A DNA stretch of 64,000 nt, taken from positions 1 to 64,000 of the forward strand of contig CAIMFY010000063.1 of NCBI GenBank assembly GCA_903840415.1. Reading direction: 5' to 3'. The notes beneath the pieces are model-generated. The model saw nothing but the letters and a program-made list of their open reading frames with translations, was not told where the DNA came from and ran no database searches. The number at the start of each line of letters is the position of its first letter. Positions within the stretch are counted from its first letter, which is position 1. The position numbers and the translations under genes are program-made. This DNA comes from an uncultured Opitutia bacterium (lineage in GTDB: Bacteria; Verrucomicrobiota; Verrucomicrobiia; Opitutales; Opitutaceae). Shown here piece by piece: positions 25,640 through 37,577 of this stretch.

Positions 25640-26827
25640 TCACCGCACCCAGAGCACCGGCTGTCGAATCGGGTAGTTGCGGATGATTTCCTCGACGCTC
25701 GGATCGGCGTTCAGTTTTTTCCAGGTCGCGAGCCACGCTTCGTTGTCCGCGGCGAGTGCGCCGAAAATCAGGCACGGCTGGCGCACCGGCCAGTCGTCCC
25801 AATACATCACATCAGGTTTCACCGTTTCGTTCGTCATGACGAGGTCGCCTTTTTTGCCTGGTGAACTGCGGCGCGCAGTTTTCAACCAGAGGTTCTTGTC
25901 GGCGATGAGCGGTGCCAGCCACGCCACGCCGCGGACGATGTTGCGGCCGTCAGGCAGCGACCACGTCATCAGATTTTCCTGCGGCGTGGAGCACACGACC
26001 GCGAGCGCCGTCATCACATCGAGGTTGAAGATTGAGTAACCGTAGGGCTTCGTGCGGCGCAATTCCTCGGGGAAACTGCCGTCCGCCGCCATCTGACTCG
26101 GCAGCAACACTTCCTTCAAACGCGTCCGCGCCGCGGCGAGTTTTTCGGTGTCGCCGGTGAGATGCGCGAAGCAAGCGATCTGGAGCCACGCGCAAGTGCC
26201 GTGGTTGTTCTTCGCCTTGCTCTCATCGACGCCGTAGGGATGCGTCGTCAGCCACGTCAGGTAGTCGCGAAACCAGCCCGTGACCGCGGTTTCCTCCTCC
26301 TTGGGAAACGCCTTCGCGCCGCGCAGCGCCTCGATGCCGAGCGCGACTTCGGCGAGGTGCAGGGTGTCGATCACGCCGATGCTGCGGCCGGTGCTGAGCC
26401 CCTTGATCGCCTGCGAATAGAGCAGGCTCGGGTTCATCCGCGTCTGCGGATCGACGAACCACGCGTGCAGGTGCTTCACGGCGGCGGCGGCGAATTTTTC
26501 ATCGTGCGTGAGTGAGTAGGCGGCGGCCAGCGCATCAAACGCCCGGCCAAACGCCAGCAACGCCTGCCGGTGCGCGACGAAATTGTCCGGGTTGCTCAGG
26601 CCGTCTTTCTGAATGTAGGGCCCGCTAGGATTTATCGGATCGGGCCACCAGTAATCGCCCTCGGAAGAGAAGTCGTGGAGTCCTCCCGCACTGCGCGGGT
26701 TGCGCGCCGCGGTCACGGTTTTCGCGGCGACGGGCAGCGCAGCCTCCGCCTGGGCGACGACGCGCGGCCGCTCATAGGCGGCGAGATCGAAAGCGGGCAG
26801 GGCGGCAAGCGTCAGGAGAGCAAGCAT
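25640..26827 (-). CDS. alginate lyase-family (PL5-like) exported protein
   Basis: Protein of 395 residues with a short signal-like start ([20 protein letters not shown]). The alginate_lyase domain pattern is seen: [20 protein letters not shown], a helical toroid, and the motif [19 protein letters not shown] with the Asn-Asn-His that in PL5 enzymes holds catalytic residues. The C-terminal part ([20 protein letters not shown]) also fits. Members cleave polymannuronate or related polysaccharides by beta-elimination. It converges on deoA across 12 bp. No other polysaccharide-use gene is adjacent. Confidence 0.85.
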   Translation of the reverse strand: MLALLTLAALPAFDLAAYERPRVVAQAEAALPVAAKTVTAARNPRSAGGLHDFSSEGDYWWPDPINPSGPYIQKDGLSNPDNFVAHRQALLAFGRAFDALAAAYSLTHDEKFAAAAVKHLHAWFVDPQTRMNPSLLYSQAIKGLSTGRSIGVIDTLHLAEVALGIEALRGAKAFPKEEETAVTGWFRDYLTWLTTHPYGVDESKAKNNHGTCAWLQIACFAHLTGDTEKLAAARTRLKEVLLPSQMAADGSFPEELRRTKPYGYSIFNLDVMTALAVVCSTPQENLMTWSLPDGRNIVRGVAWLAPLIADKNLWLKTARRSSPGKKGDLVMTNETVKPDVMYWDDWPVRQPCLIFGALAADNEAWLATWKKLNADPSVEEIIRNYPIRQPVLWVR

Positions 26828-26980
26828 GGGGCGAAGTTGTTGATTCCAGACTGCGATCCATCGGCCCGGCCGGGCAAGTCTTGGAGCGTTTGTATCGTTG
26901 AGCAGCGGGGTTTTGTGACATCGGCCGCTTTCCCGCTTGCCGCGCGTTTCGCCGCTCTCAACCCTCGCCGAAATCTACGC

Positions 26981-30223
<3,243 letters not shown>

Positions 30224-30248
30224 CGTTGGATGTGTTAGAAGTTTTTCC

Positions 30249-31217
30249 ATGCTCGCGATTCGCATTCACGAAACTGGTGGTCCGGAAAAACTTCGCACCG
30301 ATGAGGTGCCGTGCCCGGAGCCGGCGGCGGGCGAGGTGCGGTTTAGCGTGGAGGCGGCGGGCGTCAATTTCATCGACATCTACAAGCGCAGCGGACTCTA
30401 CGCGGTGAAGCTGCCGCACACGCTCGGCCAGGAGGCCGCTGGCGTGGTGACGGCACTCGGCGCAGGTGTCAGTGATTTCAAAATCGGCGATCGCGTCGGG
30501 AGCGCTGCGGTCAACGGCGGTTACGCGGCCGAGGCGATCGCACCGGCGGCGCAGACGGTGCGCATCCCCGATGGTGTGAGTGCGTCGCTTGCCGCCGCGG
30601 TGCTGTTGCAGGGCATGACCGCACACTACCTCGCGTGCGACACGTTTCCACTGAAGCCCGGCGACACGGCTCTCGTACATGCGGCGGCCGGCGGCGTGGG
30701 CTTGCTTCTCGTGCAGATCGCAAAGATGCGCGGCGCGCGGGTCTTCGCGACCGTCGGCACTGACGACAAAGTGGCGCTCGCGCGGCAGGCGGGCGCCGAC
30801 GCGGTGTGTGTTTACTCGCGCGAGAATTTTTCCGAGGCGGCGCGCGCATTCACCGGCGGGCGCGGCATCGATGTCGTTTACGACGGTGTCGGCAAGGAAA
30901 CGTTTGAAGGCTCGCTCGCGAGCCTGCGACCGCGCGGGATGCTTGCGTCATTTGGTAACGCCTCCGGTGCCGTGCCGCCGTTTTCGCTCTTGCTGCTCTC
31001 GCAGCGCGGTTCGCTTTTTCTGACGCGGCCAACGCTCGCACACTACACGCTTACGCCGGCTGAACTCCGCGCGCGCAGCGGCGACCTGTTCACTTGGATC
31101 GCGGCCGACGCGCTGAAGGTCCGCATCGGCGCGACATTTCCGCTTACGGCGGCGGCTGACGCGCACCGCGCGCTCGAAGGTCGCGGCACGACCGGCAAGG
31201 TCTTGTTGCTGCCGTAA
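30249..31217 (+). CDS. NADPH:quinone oxidoreductase (zinc-free MDR family)
   Basis: Protein of 322 residues. N-terminal GroES-like fold (MLAIRIHETGGPEKLRTDEV; NFIDIYKRSGLYAVKLPHTL; GQEAAGVVTALGAGVSDFK). The quinone oxidoreductase signature is GDTALVHAAAGGVGLLLVQI, which binds NADPH through the A-A-x-G-G-V-G loop. No structural zinc cysteines are present, which fits Qor-type enzymes. It starts 25 bp after carB on the same strand and 7 bp before purU. The reduction substrate is unknown. Confidence 0.9.
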   Translation: MLAIRIHETGGPEKLRTDEVPCPEPAAGEVRFSVEAAGVNFIDIYKRSGLYAVKLPHTLGQEAAGVVTALGAGVSDFKIGDRVGSAAVNGGYAAEAIAPAAQTVRIPDGVSASLAAAVLLQGMTAHYLACDTFPLKPGDTALVHAAAGGVGLLLVQIAKMRGARVFATVGTDDKVALARQAGADAVCVYSRENFSEAARAFTGGRGIDVVYDGVGKETFEGSLASLRPRGMLASFGNASGAVPPFSLLLLSQRGSLFLTRPTLAHYTLTPAELRARSGDLFTWIAADALKVRIGATFPLTAAADAHRALEGRGTTGKVLLLP

Positions 31218-31224
31218 CCGAATC

Positions 31225-32079
31225 ATGAGCGACCCCGGTACCTTGATCGCGCTCCTACACGGCCCCGATCAGACGGGACTCGTGGCGCGCGTGGCCGGTT
31301 GGATTTTCGAGCGCGGCGGCAACATCCTCCACGCCGATCAACACCGCGATCCGGAGGCCGGGATATTTTTCCAGCGCATCGAGTGGGAGCCAAAAGCGGG
31401 CGGCCATAGCGCGGACACGGCGGCGTTTCTTGCGTTTGCGGCATCGCTCGGAATGAAGGCCCGCGTGCTGGCTTCGGCGCAGCGGGAGCGCGTGGCGCTC
31501 TTCGTCTCGAAGGCGGATCACTGTTTCCACGACATCGTCTTGCGGTGGAAAGCGGGCGAGTTGCCGTGCGATCTGGTCGCGGTCGTGAGCAACCACACCG
31601 ATCTCAAACCGATCGCGCTCGGCTACGGGATTCCGTTTCACCACCTTCCCGTCATGGCCGAGACGAAGGCCGCCGCCGAGGCGCAGCAGGTCGCGCTCCT
31701 GCGCGGCCTCGACATCGATCTCGTCGTGCTGGCGCGCTACATGCAGGTGCTCTCGGCGGATTTTCTGCAGAACTTCGGGCGGCCCGTGATCAACATCCAT
31801 CACTCGTTCCTGCCGGCGTTCGCGGGCGGCAAACCCTACCATCAGGCGCACGCCCGCGGCGTGAAGCTCATCGGTGCGACCGCGCACTACGCCACCCGCG
31901 ACCTCGACGAGGGTCCGATCATCAATCAGGACGTCGCCCGCGTGACGCACCGCCACGGCGTCGACGATCTCATCCGCAAAGGCCGCGACCTCGAGAAGAC
32001 GGTGCTTGCACAGGCCGTGCGCTGGCACTTGGCGGGTCGCGTGCTGGTTTACGGGAACAAGACGGTGGTCTTCGACTGA
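31225..32079 (+). CDS. purU: formyltetrahydrofolate deformylase
   Basis: Protein of 284 residues. An N-terminal ACT domain (LIALLHGPDQTGLVARVAGW, FERGGNILHADQHRDPE) is followed by a formyltransferase fold with VSNHTDLKPIALGYGIPFHH. The catalytic residues lie in INIHHSFLPAFAGGKPYHQA (Asn and His) and HYATRDLDEGPIINQDVARV (Asp). The enzyme hydrolyses 10-formyl-THF to THF and formate, balancing one-carbon pools and supplying formate for purine synthesis. It begins 7 bp after the quinone reductase stop. Confidence 0.95.
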   Translation: MSDPGTLIALLHGPDQTGLVARVAGWIFERGGNILHADQHRDPEAGIFFQRIEWEPKAGGHSADTAAFLAFAASLGMKARVLASAQRERVALFVSKADHCFHDIVLRWKAGELPCDLVAVVSNHTDLKPIALGYGIPFHHLPVMAETKAAAEAQQVALLRGLDIDLVVLARYMQVLSADFLQNFGRPVINIHHSFLPAFAGGKPYHQAHARGVKLIGATAHYATRDLDEGPIINQDVARVTHRHGVDDLIRKGRDLEKTVLAQAVRWHLAGRVLVYGNKTVVFD

Positions 32080-32091
32080 GTTTTTTGGGGC

Positions 32092-32170
32092 ACCACGAAA
32101 CACACAAAAGTCACGAAAAACTGAGTTCCGGCCCGGCTCTTCCTTTCGTGTTTTTGGTGTATTGCATGGT
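32092..32170. repeat. inverted pair of 'accacgaaac..' intergenic repeats
   Basis: The left arm accacgaaacacacaaaag-tcacgaaa (32092-32117) and the reverse of the right arm (32144-32170) are imperfect matches of each other, so the RNA could fold into a long hairpin. The arms belong to a short A/C-rich repeat family common between genes in Verrucomicrobiota. It follows purU by about 12 bp and could act as a transcript end. Confidence 0.5.
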
Positions 32171-32241
32171 GAAAACAGAAGGTGGACAGCGGGGCGGGGT
32201 TTTGTTCTCGTCTCCGGTTCCAAAGCCCAAATCCCTCGCGC

Positions 32242-33003
32242 ATGACCACGCCCGCCACTCCTTCCAGCCCAAAACCCGCCGGCGATGATCGCCACCTCGT
32301 CGCCGTCGATGCCACCACCGCCGTCGGGCTCGAAGAGAAGCTGCACGTGTTCTGGCAGCAGAACGGCACCGCCGTTCTCGCGCTGGTCGGCCTCGTGCTC
32401 GTCGGCATCATCGCCAAGGGCGGCTGGGATTATCTCGGTCGGCAGAAGGAACTCGACGTCGAACAGGCCTACGCCGCCGCCACGACACCCGAGGCGCGCA
32501 AGGCGTTTGCCGCCGCCCACCCCGAGCACAGCCTCGGTGGCATCGCGCAACTCCGCCTCGCCGACGACGCCTACACCGCCGGCAAGTTTGCCGACGCGCT
32601 CGCCGGCTACGAGGCCACGCTGAAGATTCTCCAGGACGGCCCGCTCGCCGCCCGTGCCAAACTCGGCGCCGCGCTCGCGAAAATTTCCAGCGGCAAAGCT
32701 GCCGACGGTGCCACCGACCTCAAGCAGATCGCCGGCGATCCCAGCCAGTTCAAAGGCGTCCGCGCTGAAGCCGCCTACCAGCTCACGAGTCTCGCCGCCG
32801 AAGCTGGCAACGGCGCCGACGTCCAGAAATTTGCCGACCAACTTATGTCGATCGATCCGTCGAGTGCGTGGTCGCAGCGCGCCATGGCGCTCCGGGCGAC
32901 GTTCCCCGCTGTGTCGTTGCCTGCCGCGCCCGCCGCGGTCAAAGCCAACGATAAGAACGCCGCCGCTCCCGCCGGCGTGCAGGTGAAGCTGCCGGGGAAG
33001 TGA
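32242..33003 (+). CDS. YfgM-like tetratricopeptide membrane protein
   Basis: Protein of 253 residues from ATG 32242. A short cytosolic tail precedes one helix (TAVLALVGLVLVGIIAKGGW) just after KLHVFWQQN, the usual YfgM opening. TPR-like helices follow in the periplasm (ALAGYEATLKILQDGPLAAR; RAEAAYQLTSLAAEAGNGAD). YfgM proteins work with the Sec translocon and periplasmic chaperones. The C-terminal Ala/Pro-rich tail is low-complexity. A strong hairpin terminator lies 30 bp downstream. Confidence 0.75.
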   Translation: MTTPATPSSPKPAGDDRHLVAVDATTAVGLEEKLHVFWQQNGTAVLALVGLVLVGIIAKGGWDYLGRQKELDVEQAYAAATTPEARKAFAAAHPEHSLGGIAQLRLADDAYTAGKFADALAGYEATLKILQDGPLAARAKLGAALAKISSGKAADGATDLKQIAGDPSQFKGVRAEAAYQLTSLAAEAGNGADVQKFADQLMSIDPSSAWSQRAMALRATFPAVSLPAAPAAVKANDKNAAAPAGVQVKLPGK

Positions 33004-33032
33004 GCGTTCGGGAAAATTCCCTCACGCAGCTC

Positions 33033-33077
33033 AAAAACGAAAACGCGCGCCGGAATTCGGTGCGCGTTTTCGTTTTT
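33033..33077 (+). terminator. rho-independent terminator after the YfgM-like gene
   Basis: A 16-bp perfect stem (33033-33048 with 33062-33077) encloses a 13-base loop that can itself pair (ccg/cgg). A/T-rich ends on both sides make it usable in both directions. Confidence 0.85.
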
Positions 33078-33095
33078 TGAAATCCGAGAAAGAAT

Positions 33096-33341
33096 TCAGG
33101 ACGCCCTGCGCTGCCGGCGGCGATGCCAAGCCGCACCTGCGAGTGTCACCGCGCCGAAAATCGCCGCGTAGGTCGAGGGTTCAGGGATCGCGGTGGTGGT
33201 CCAGTTGAGCGCGAGATCGGGCCCTGCGGCGAAGAGAGAAAAACTACCGTTCGAATAACCGCTGCACCCGGTGCCGAGCGCGGTGCCGGTGATCGTGCTG
33301 CCACCGGAGACGACCGTCCAACGCTGATTGCTTTTCGCCGC
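33096..33341 (-). pseudogene. 5'-truncated PEP-CTERM protein remnant
   Basis: Read on the minus strand, the last 82 codons before TGA 33098-33096 give QRWTVVSGGSTITG, then NGSFSLFAAGPDLALNW. They finish with a complete PEP-CTERM sorting signal: AIPEPSTYAAIFGAVTLAGA and the basic end WHRRRQRRAS. A TGA in the same frame at 33344-33342, three codons in front of this segment's readable start, and the lack of any start codon show that the rest of the gene is gone. No exosortase is in the window. It probably marks an old rearrangement between the YfgM gene and the module-repeat gene. Confidence 0.7.
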
Positions 33342-33531
33342 TCACTGCCAGCCAATCTTGTCGGGAAAACGCAGCGGCGCGGTTTTCCGAAAAAATTCAC
33401 TTCTGCGGTCTCGAAGTGGCCAGTCAGTTATCGCTGGTAGGAAGAAAACAGACCGGTTGCACGAACACCGGCTTTTGTCCGCCGCTCCGCAAGTCTTTGT
33501 CCGGTAATCAGCTGCCGCGCTTTGGCACGGT

Positions 33532-33547
33532 TGGCATCTGGCGTGCA
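33532..33547 (+). promoter_or_regulatory. candidate sigma-54 promoter for the module-repeat protein
   Basis: TGGCATCTGGCGTGCA has GG and GC at the exact 10-bp spacing required by sigma-54 and differs from TGGCACRNNNNTTGCW at three positions. Transcription would start near 33558, 58 bp before ATG 33616. A second TTGGCACGG-TTGGCA string just upstream has the wrong spacing. Confidence 0.4.
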
Positions 33548-33615
33548 ATAGCCCCAGCACTTCACTTGATGCCGCCTTTCGCGTCGTCACTTATCCAAAA
33601 TCAAAATCAAAAATC

Positions 33616-34548
33616 ATGAACGTTAAGCAATCCATCCTTCTGGCCGCTATCGTCGCCAGTTCTACTCTTGCAGCCGTGGCACAGACCGCGGGCAGCACTC
33701 TCGCCAATCTCTCTTCGCTCGGCCCGGTCGGCCAGTTGTCGGGCAGCCTCACGGCCGGCTTCGTGATCGAAGGCACGGTGCCGAAAAATGTGCTCGTCCG
33801 CGGCACTGGTCCCGATTTGTCCAGCTTCGGCGTGACCAATCCCGCCGGCCCGGTGGATATCAATGTCTACGACGCCAACGGCAACTTGGTCGCGTCCAAC
33901 GCCGGCTTCCAAACTGATCCGAACTATCTCGCCACCGAACAAACGGCCGCGCAGCTCGGTGCGTTTGCGCTCGGCGACCCGGGCGATTCCGAAATCCTCG
34001 CGACGCTCGCGCCCGGCGCCTACACGGTTGAGATCGCTCCCAACGCCGCCGACACGGCCGAGGGCGTTGCGCTCCTCGAAGTTTACGATGCGGATGCGTC
34101 GATGGGCGGCAGCGTCATCGCCAATCTCTCGACGCGCGGTCAGGTCGGCGCCAATGCCGGCAGTCTCACCGCGGGCTTTATCGTCTCCGGTGCTAGCTCG
34201 AAATACGTTCTGATCCGCGGCGTCGGCCCCGATCTGGCGCTCTTCGGGGTGAATAACGCTGCAGCCGCCGTGGACATCAACGTCTACGATTCCCAGGGCA
34301 ACCTCGTCGCGACGAACAGCGGTTTCCAAAATGATCCGAATGCCGCCGCGATCGAACAGATCTGGAGCCAAGTCGGCGCGTTTCCCCTCAGCAATCCAGG
34401 CAACTCGGAATTGCTGGTGAACCTAGCGCCCGGCGCCTATACGATCGAGGTCGTGCCCACCAGTGCGGATGCGCCCGATGGCGTGGGCATGCTAGAAGCC
34501 TACGATGCCGATGCCGCCGTCACCACGCCACTCCCGCCCACCAACTAA
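33616..34548 (+). CDS. secreted protein of two tandem verrucomicrobial modules
   Basis: Protein of 310 residues with signal peptide MNVKQSILLAAIVASSTLAA. The rest is two copies of one module of about 130 residues (roughly 25-158 and 165-305). Each reads NLS(S/T)..G.VG...GSLTAGF, then KNVLVRGTGPDLSSFGV / KYVLIRGVGPDLALFGV. A D-x-N-V-Y-D-x-x-G-N-L-V-A strand follows, then L-A-P-G-A-Y-T-V/I-E. It closes with V.LLEVYDAD / GMLEAYDAD. The same module ends the S53 peptidase at 42.9 kb. It is probably a beta-sandwich for surface or matrix binding; function is not known. A possible sigma-54 promoter precedes it and a terminator follows. Confidence 0.8.
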   Translation: MNVKQSILLAAIVASSTLAAVAQTAGSTLANLSSLGPVGQLSGSLTAGFVIEGTVPKNVLVRGTGPDLSSFGVTNPAGPVDINVYDANGNLVASNAGFQTDPNYLATEQTAAQLGAFALGDPGDSEILATLAPGAYTVEIAPNAADTAEGVALLEVYDADASMGGSVIANLSTRGQVGANAGSLTAGFIVSGASSKYVLIRGVGPDLALFGVNNAAAAVDINVYDSQGNLVATNSGFQNDPNAAAIEQIWSQVGAFPLSNPGNSELLVNLAPGAYTIEVVPTSADAPDGVGMLEAYDADAAVTTPLPPTN

Positions 34549-34575
34549 AATTTGTCAGGTCAGTTCATCGTCACG

Positions 34576-34606
34576 AAAACCCGGTGCTCGCGCCGGGTTT
34601 TTTTTT
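34576..34606 (+). terminator. rho-independent terminator
   Basis: Stem aaaacccgg/ccgggtttt (34576-34584 with 34593-34601), 8-base loop and nine T. It ends the module-repeat gene just before the convergent NtrC-type regulator gene. Confidence 0.85.
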
Positions 34607-34610
34607 GCGC

Positions 34611-36053
34611 CTAGTCCGCGGCTTCAACGTCACCGGCGGCCTCGGTGCGCAGGCCGTGCAGTTTCAATTTCTCGCGCACGGTGAGCCGCGACCAGCCGAG
34701 GAGTTGCGCCATCTGCGTGATGTTGCCGGTCGTGGACGCGTGGGCCTGTGAGAGCAATTCGCGCTCGACCGTGGCGAACACACTCGCGATGGCACCGACG
34801 CCCGGCTCGCGCCGCGCCCGCGCCAGAGCTTCCTCGCACAACACCACGAGCGTCCGGCCCGCGCTTTCCGCGGAGCCTCCGGTGGGGCCCTGCGTGAGGG
34901 CGGCCCGTGCGAGTTCCTCGGTGATCGCGTAACCGTGTGCGCCAAGCAGCATGCGCTTCACGACGTTTTCCAACTGGCGCACGTTGCCGGGCCACGGTTG
35001 CGCCGAGAGGAATTTCACCGCCCCCGGCTGCACCGCGGCTACGCCGCCGAGATCGGCGCCGTGGCGCGTGACAAAATATTTCACGAGCGCCGGGATGTCC
35101 TCGCGCCGTTCGCGCAGCGGCGGCAGCGGGATGACGACGACGTTCAGCCTATACCACAAATCCTCGCGAAATTTTCCCGCCGCGACGAGCGCCGACAAAT
35201 CGCGGTGCGTCGCCGCGATCACGCGGACATCGACCGAAATGGATTCGCGGCCGCCGACGCGCGAGATGACGCGTTCCTGCAACACGCGCAGGAGTTTTGC
35301 CTGCGTCTCCAGCGACAGATCGCCGATTTCGTCGAGGAAGAGCGTGCCGTGATCCGCTTGCTCGAAGCGGCCGATGCGCCGCGCCTCTGCGCCGGTAAAC
35401 GCGCCGCGTTCATGGCCGAAGAGTTCACTCTCCAGCAAGTTCGCCGGGATGGCGGCGCAGTTGACGGCGACGAACGCCTTACCCTTGCGATCGCCGTGCT
35501 GCCACAGGGCGCGGGCGACGAGTTCCTTGCCCGTGCCCGTCTCGCCGAGGATCATGATCGAGACGGGTTTCTCCGCGACGCGGCCAATTTCCTTGTAAAC
35601 GGCCTGCATGGCGCGGCTCTGTCCGACGAGCGCGATTTCGCGCGGCGGTTCCGCGCCGATCGCAACTTTTTCCCGGCCGCGCTGGCCAGCGGCGGCGGCG
35701 CGCGCGAGCACCGGAAAGAGTTCCTCCATCTCGAACGGTTTGAGAATGTAGTCGAACGCCCCGCGCCGCGTCGCCTCGATTGCGGTCTCGGTCGTGCCGT
35801 GCGCCGTCATCAGCACGACGGGGAGATTCGGCAACTCGTCGCGCAGCGTGACGATGAGCTCGAGGCCGGAGACGCCCGGCATCCGCAGGTCGGTGAGCAC
35901 GCAGTCGAAATCCTCCTCGAGCGCCGCCTTGAGCCCGCGATCGCCGTCGGGGTAGCTGACGACTTCGTAGCCCTCGCCGGTGAGCACCCGTTCCAAGGCT
36001 CCGCGCGCGGAGGCATCGTCATCGATCAGGCAAATCCGAAACGGAGCGCTCAT
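34611..36053 (-). CDS. NtrC-family sigma-54-dependent response regulator
   Basis: Protein of 480 residues. Receiver domain with Asp55 in CVLTDLRMPGVSG and Lys in DYILKPFEMEEL. AAA+ domain: Walker A GETGTGKELVARAL, the sigma-54 contact loop ELFGHERGAFTGAEA, Walker B TLFLDEIGDLSLETQ and the arginine region FREDLWYRLNVVVIPLPPLR. C-terminal Fis-type helix-turn-helix (GNITQMAQLLGWSRLTVREK). It is coupled to the kinase upstream (4-base overlap). Targets are unknown. One candidate is the sigma-54-like promoter at 33532, about 1 kb downstream of this gene. Confidence 0.95.
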   Translation of the reverse strand: MSAPFRICLIDDDASARGALERVLTGEGYEVVSYPDGDRGLKAALEEDFDCVLTDLRMPGVSGLELIVTLRDELPNLPVVLMTAHGTTETAIEATRRGAFDYILKPFEMEELFPVLARAAAAGQRGREKVAIGAEPPREIALVGQSRAMQAVYKEIGRVAEKPVSIMILGETGTGKELVARALWQHGDRKGKAFVAVNCAAIPANLLESELFGHERGAFTGAEARRIGRFEQADHGTLFLDEIGDLSLETQAKLLRVLQERVISRVGGRESISVDVRVIAATHRDLSALVAAGKFREDLWYRLNVVVIPLPPLRERREDIPALVKYFVTRHGADLGGVAAVQPGAVKFLSAQPWPGNVRQLENVVKRMLLGAHGYAITEELARAALTQGPTGGSAESAGRTLVVLCEEALARARREPGVGAIASVFATVERELLSQAHASTTGNITQMAQLLGWSRLTVREKLKLHGLRTEAAGDVEAAD

Positions 36054-37435
36054 TTGCGACCAGAGTGGGGCGCAGCGTCGAGGAGGGGCAAGCGCACAGA
36101 GAAACGCGTGCCGGCGCCGGGCGCGCTCTGAAACGCGATGCTGCCGCCTTGATTCTCCACCAACCGCGCGACGATCGAAAGACCGAGGCCAGTGCCGGTG
36201 GATTTCGTCGTGAAAAACGGATCGAAGAGGCGGGCTTGGATTTTCGCCGGGATGCCGGGGCCGTTGTCGACGACCGACAGCACGGCCATTTCCGCCGCCT
36301 GGCCGCGCGTCGCGGCGCCCTCGCGATGCAAGCTAAGTTTGATCTGGCCGGGCCGGCCCTCGAATGCCTCCCTGGCATTGCGGACGAGATTGAGCATGAC
36401 TTGGCGGAGTTGGTTCGCGTCGATTTTGACGTTCGCGGTGACGCCGGCATCGACGATGAGTTCGATGGCGGCGGCGGTCAGTTCCGGTTGCACGAACGCC
36501 GCGAACTCACGCAGCCAGGCGGCGAGTTCCGTCTGACCGAGTGCGGCATCGGCGGGACGGGCGTAGCCGAGGACATCGCGCACGATGCGTTCGAGTCGGT
36601 CGACTTCATGGGTGATGGCGCGGGCGTCTTCCTTGGCCTCGTCCGAAGTGAGGAGGCGGCGGAGCGTGTAGAGGCGCGCCTTGACGGCGGTGAGCGGGTT
36701 GCGGATTTCGTGGGCGACACCGGCGGCGAGCGTGCCGAGGGCGGCGAGCTTTTCGCGCTGCGCGAGGAGCGCCTCGCGATCGACGAGTTGTTCGCGGAGC
36801 GGGCGGACGACGTCGCGGTAGAGCAGAGCGACCACGACGCCGATGGCGATCAGCAGCAGGCTGAGGCAGCCGAAGATGAAATTCCGCATCTCGCGCAGTG
36901 AGCTGAGCGAGCCTTCGAGCAGATCGCGCAACTCCTCGTCGTGCGCCGCCGAAAATTCATCCACGATGCTTTCCAACCGGTTCGCGCTGTCGTCAAACAT
37001 CACGACGGAGTCGCGGTCCAGTGGGTTGGTCAGGCCGCGGGTGCGCGCGGTGAGCGCATCGAGTTTGACGAAATACGACTCAGTCTCCGTCGCGATGCGG
37101 GCCACGATTTTGCGTTCGGTCTCGCTGCTCTCGTCCTTCAGGCGCGCGTCGAGCCACGCGGTGAGCTTTTGCCGGCGTTCCTGGATCACGGCGGCGCTGT
37201 CCTCCGCGCCTTCGGTGCCGATCCGGAGGAGCGCGCCGTGCAAATCGTCGACCGCGGAGCGAAACTCGCGCGCCATCGAGGCGGCCTCAAATTCGACGTG
37301 CGCGAGCTTGGTCAGCTTGTCGCTCGCATCGCGTTGCACCTTCACCGCGAACCACATGCAGGTCAGCACGGTGACCGCGAGCGCACCCACCAGAACGATA
37401 AGCCGGCGCCGGAAGGCATGGGAGATGACGTTCAT
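36050..37435 (-). CDS. sensor histidine kinase, partner of the NtrC-type regulator
   Basis: Protein of 461 residues. Helix 1 (RLIVLVGALAVTVLTCMWFA) and helix 2 (FIFGCLSLLLIAIGVVVALL, near residue 190) flank a helical periplasmic sensor domain. The HisKA box is GTLAAGVAHEIRNPLTAVKA. HATPase boxes are QVMLNLVRNAREAF (N), SVVDNGPGIPAKIQARLFDP (G1/F) and TGTGLGLSIVARLVENQGGS (G2). This is the NtrB/ZraS-like form that phosphorylates NtrC-type regulators. The signal is unknown. Its stop overlaps the regulator start by 4 bases. Confidence 0.93.
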   Translation of the reverse strand: MNVISHAFRRRLIVLVGALAVTVLTCMWFAVKVQRDASDKLTKLAHVEFEAASMAREFRSAVDDLHGALLRIGTEGAEDSAAVIQERRQKLTAWLDARLKDESSETERKIVARIATETESYFVKLDALTARTRGLTNPLDRDSVVMFDDSANRLESIVDEFSAAHDEELRDLLEGSLSSLREMRNFIFGCLSLLLIAIGVVVALLYRDVVRPLREQLVDREALLAQREKLAALGTLAAGVAHEIRNPLTAVKARLYTLRRLLTSDEAKEDARAITHEVDRLERIVRDVLGYARPADAALGQTELAAWLREFAAFVQPELTAAAIELIVDAGVTANVKIDANQLRQVMLNLVRNAREAFEGRPGQIKLSLHREGAATRGQAAEMAVLSVVDNGPGIPAKIQARLFDPFFTTKSTGTGLGLSIVARLVENQGGSIAFQSAPGAGTRFSVRLPLLDAAPHSGRK

Positions 37436-37577
37436 CGGTGGTCAGTCATTTACCGGTCGCTGGTAATCAATCGCGCAAAGTGCAGCATCCGCGCCCGGCG
37501 TAAACAAGCGCAAATCCCAGCCCTCCAGTGAGGTGCGATTTTCTTGGCCGAGGCATGAGAGTAGCAAACATGCGGAC

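Noticed and set aside
26570-26980. Upstream extension of the carB frame
   Set aside because: The conserved CarB start is at 26981; the extension overlaps the alginate lyase-like gene antisense and is not protein-like.
31255-32841. Open frame of about 530 codons on the minus strand
   Set aside because: Antisense to purU and the YfgM-like gene and runs through the intergenic repeat; no protein motif.
33523-33536. TTGGCACGG-TTGGCA string as a sigma-54 promoter
   Set aside because: GG and GC are only 8 bp apart, two short of the required 10; the neighbouring string at 33532-33547 has the right spacing.
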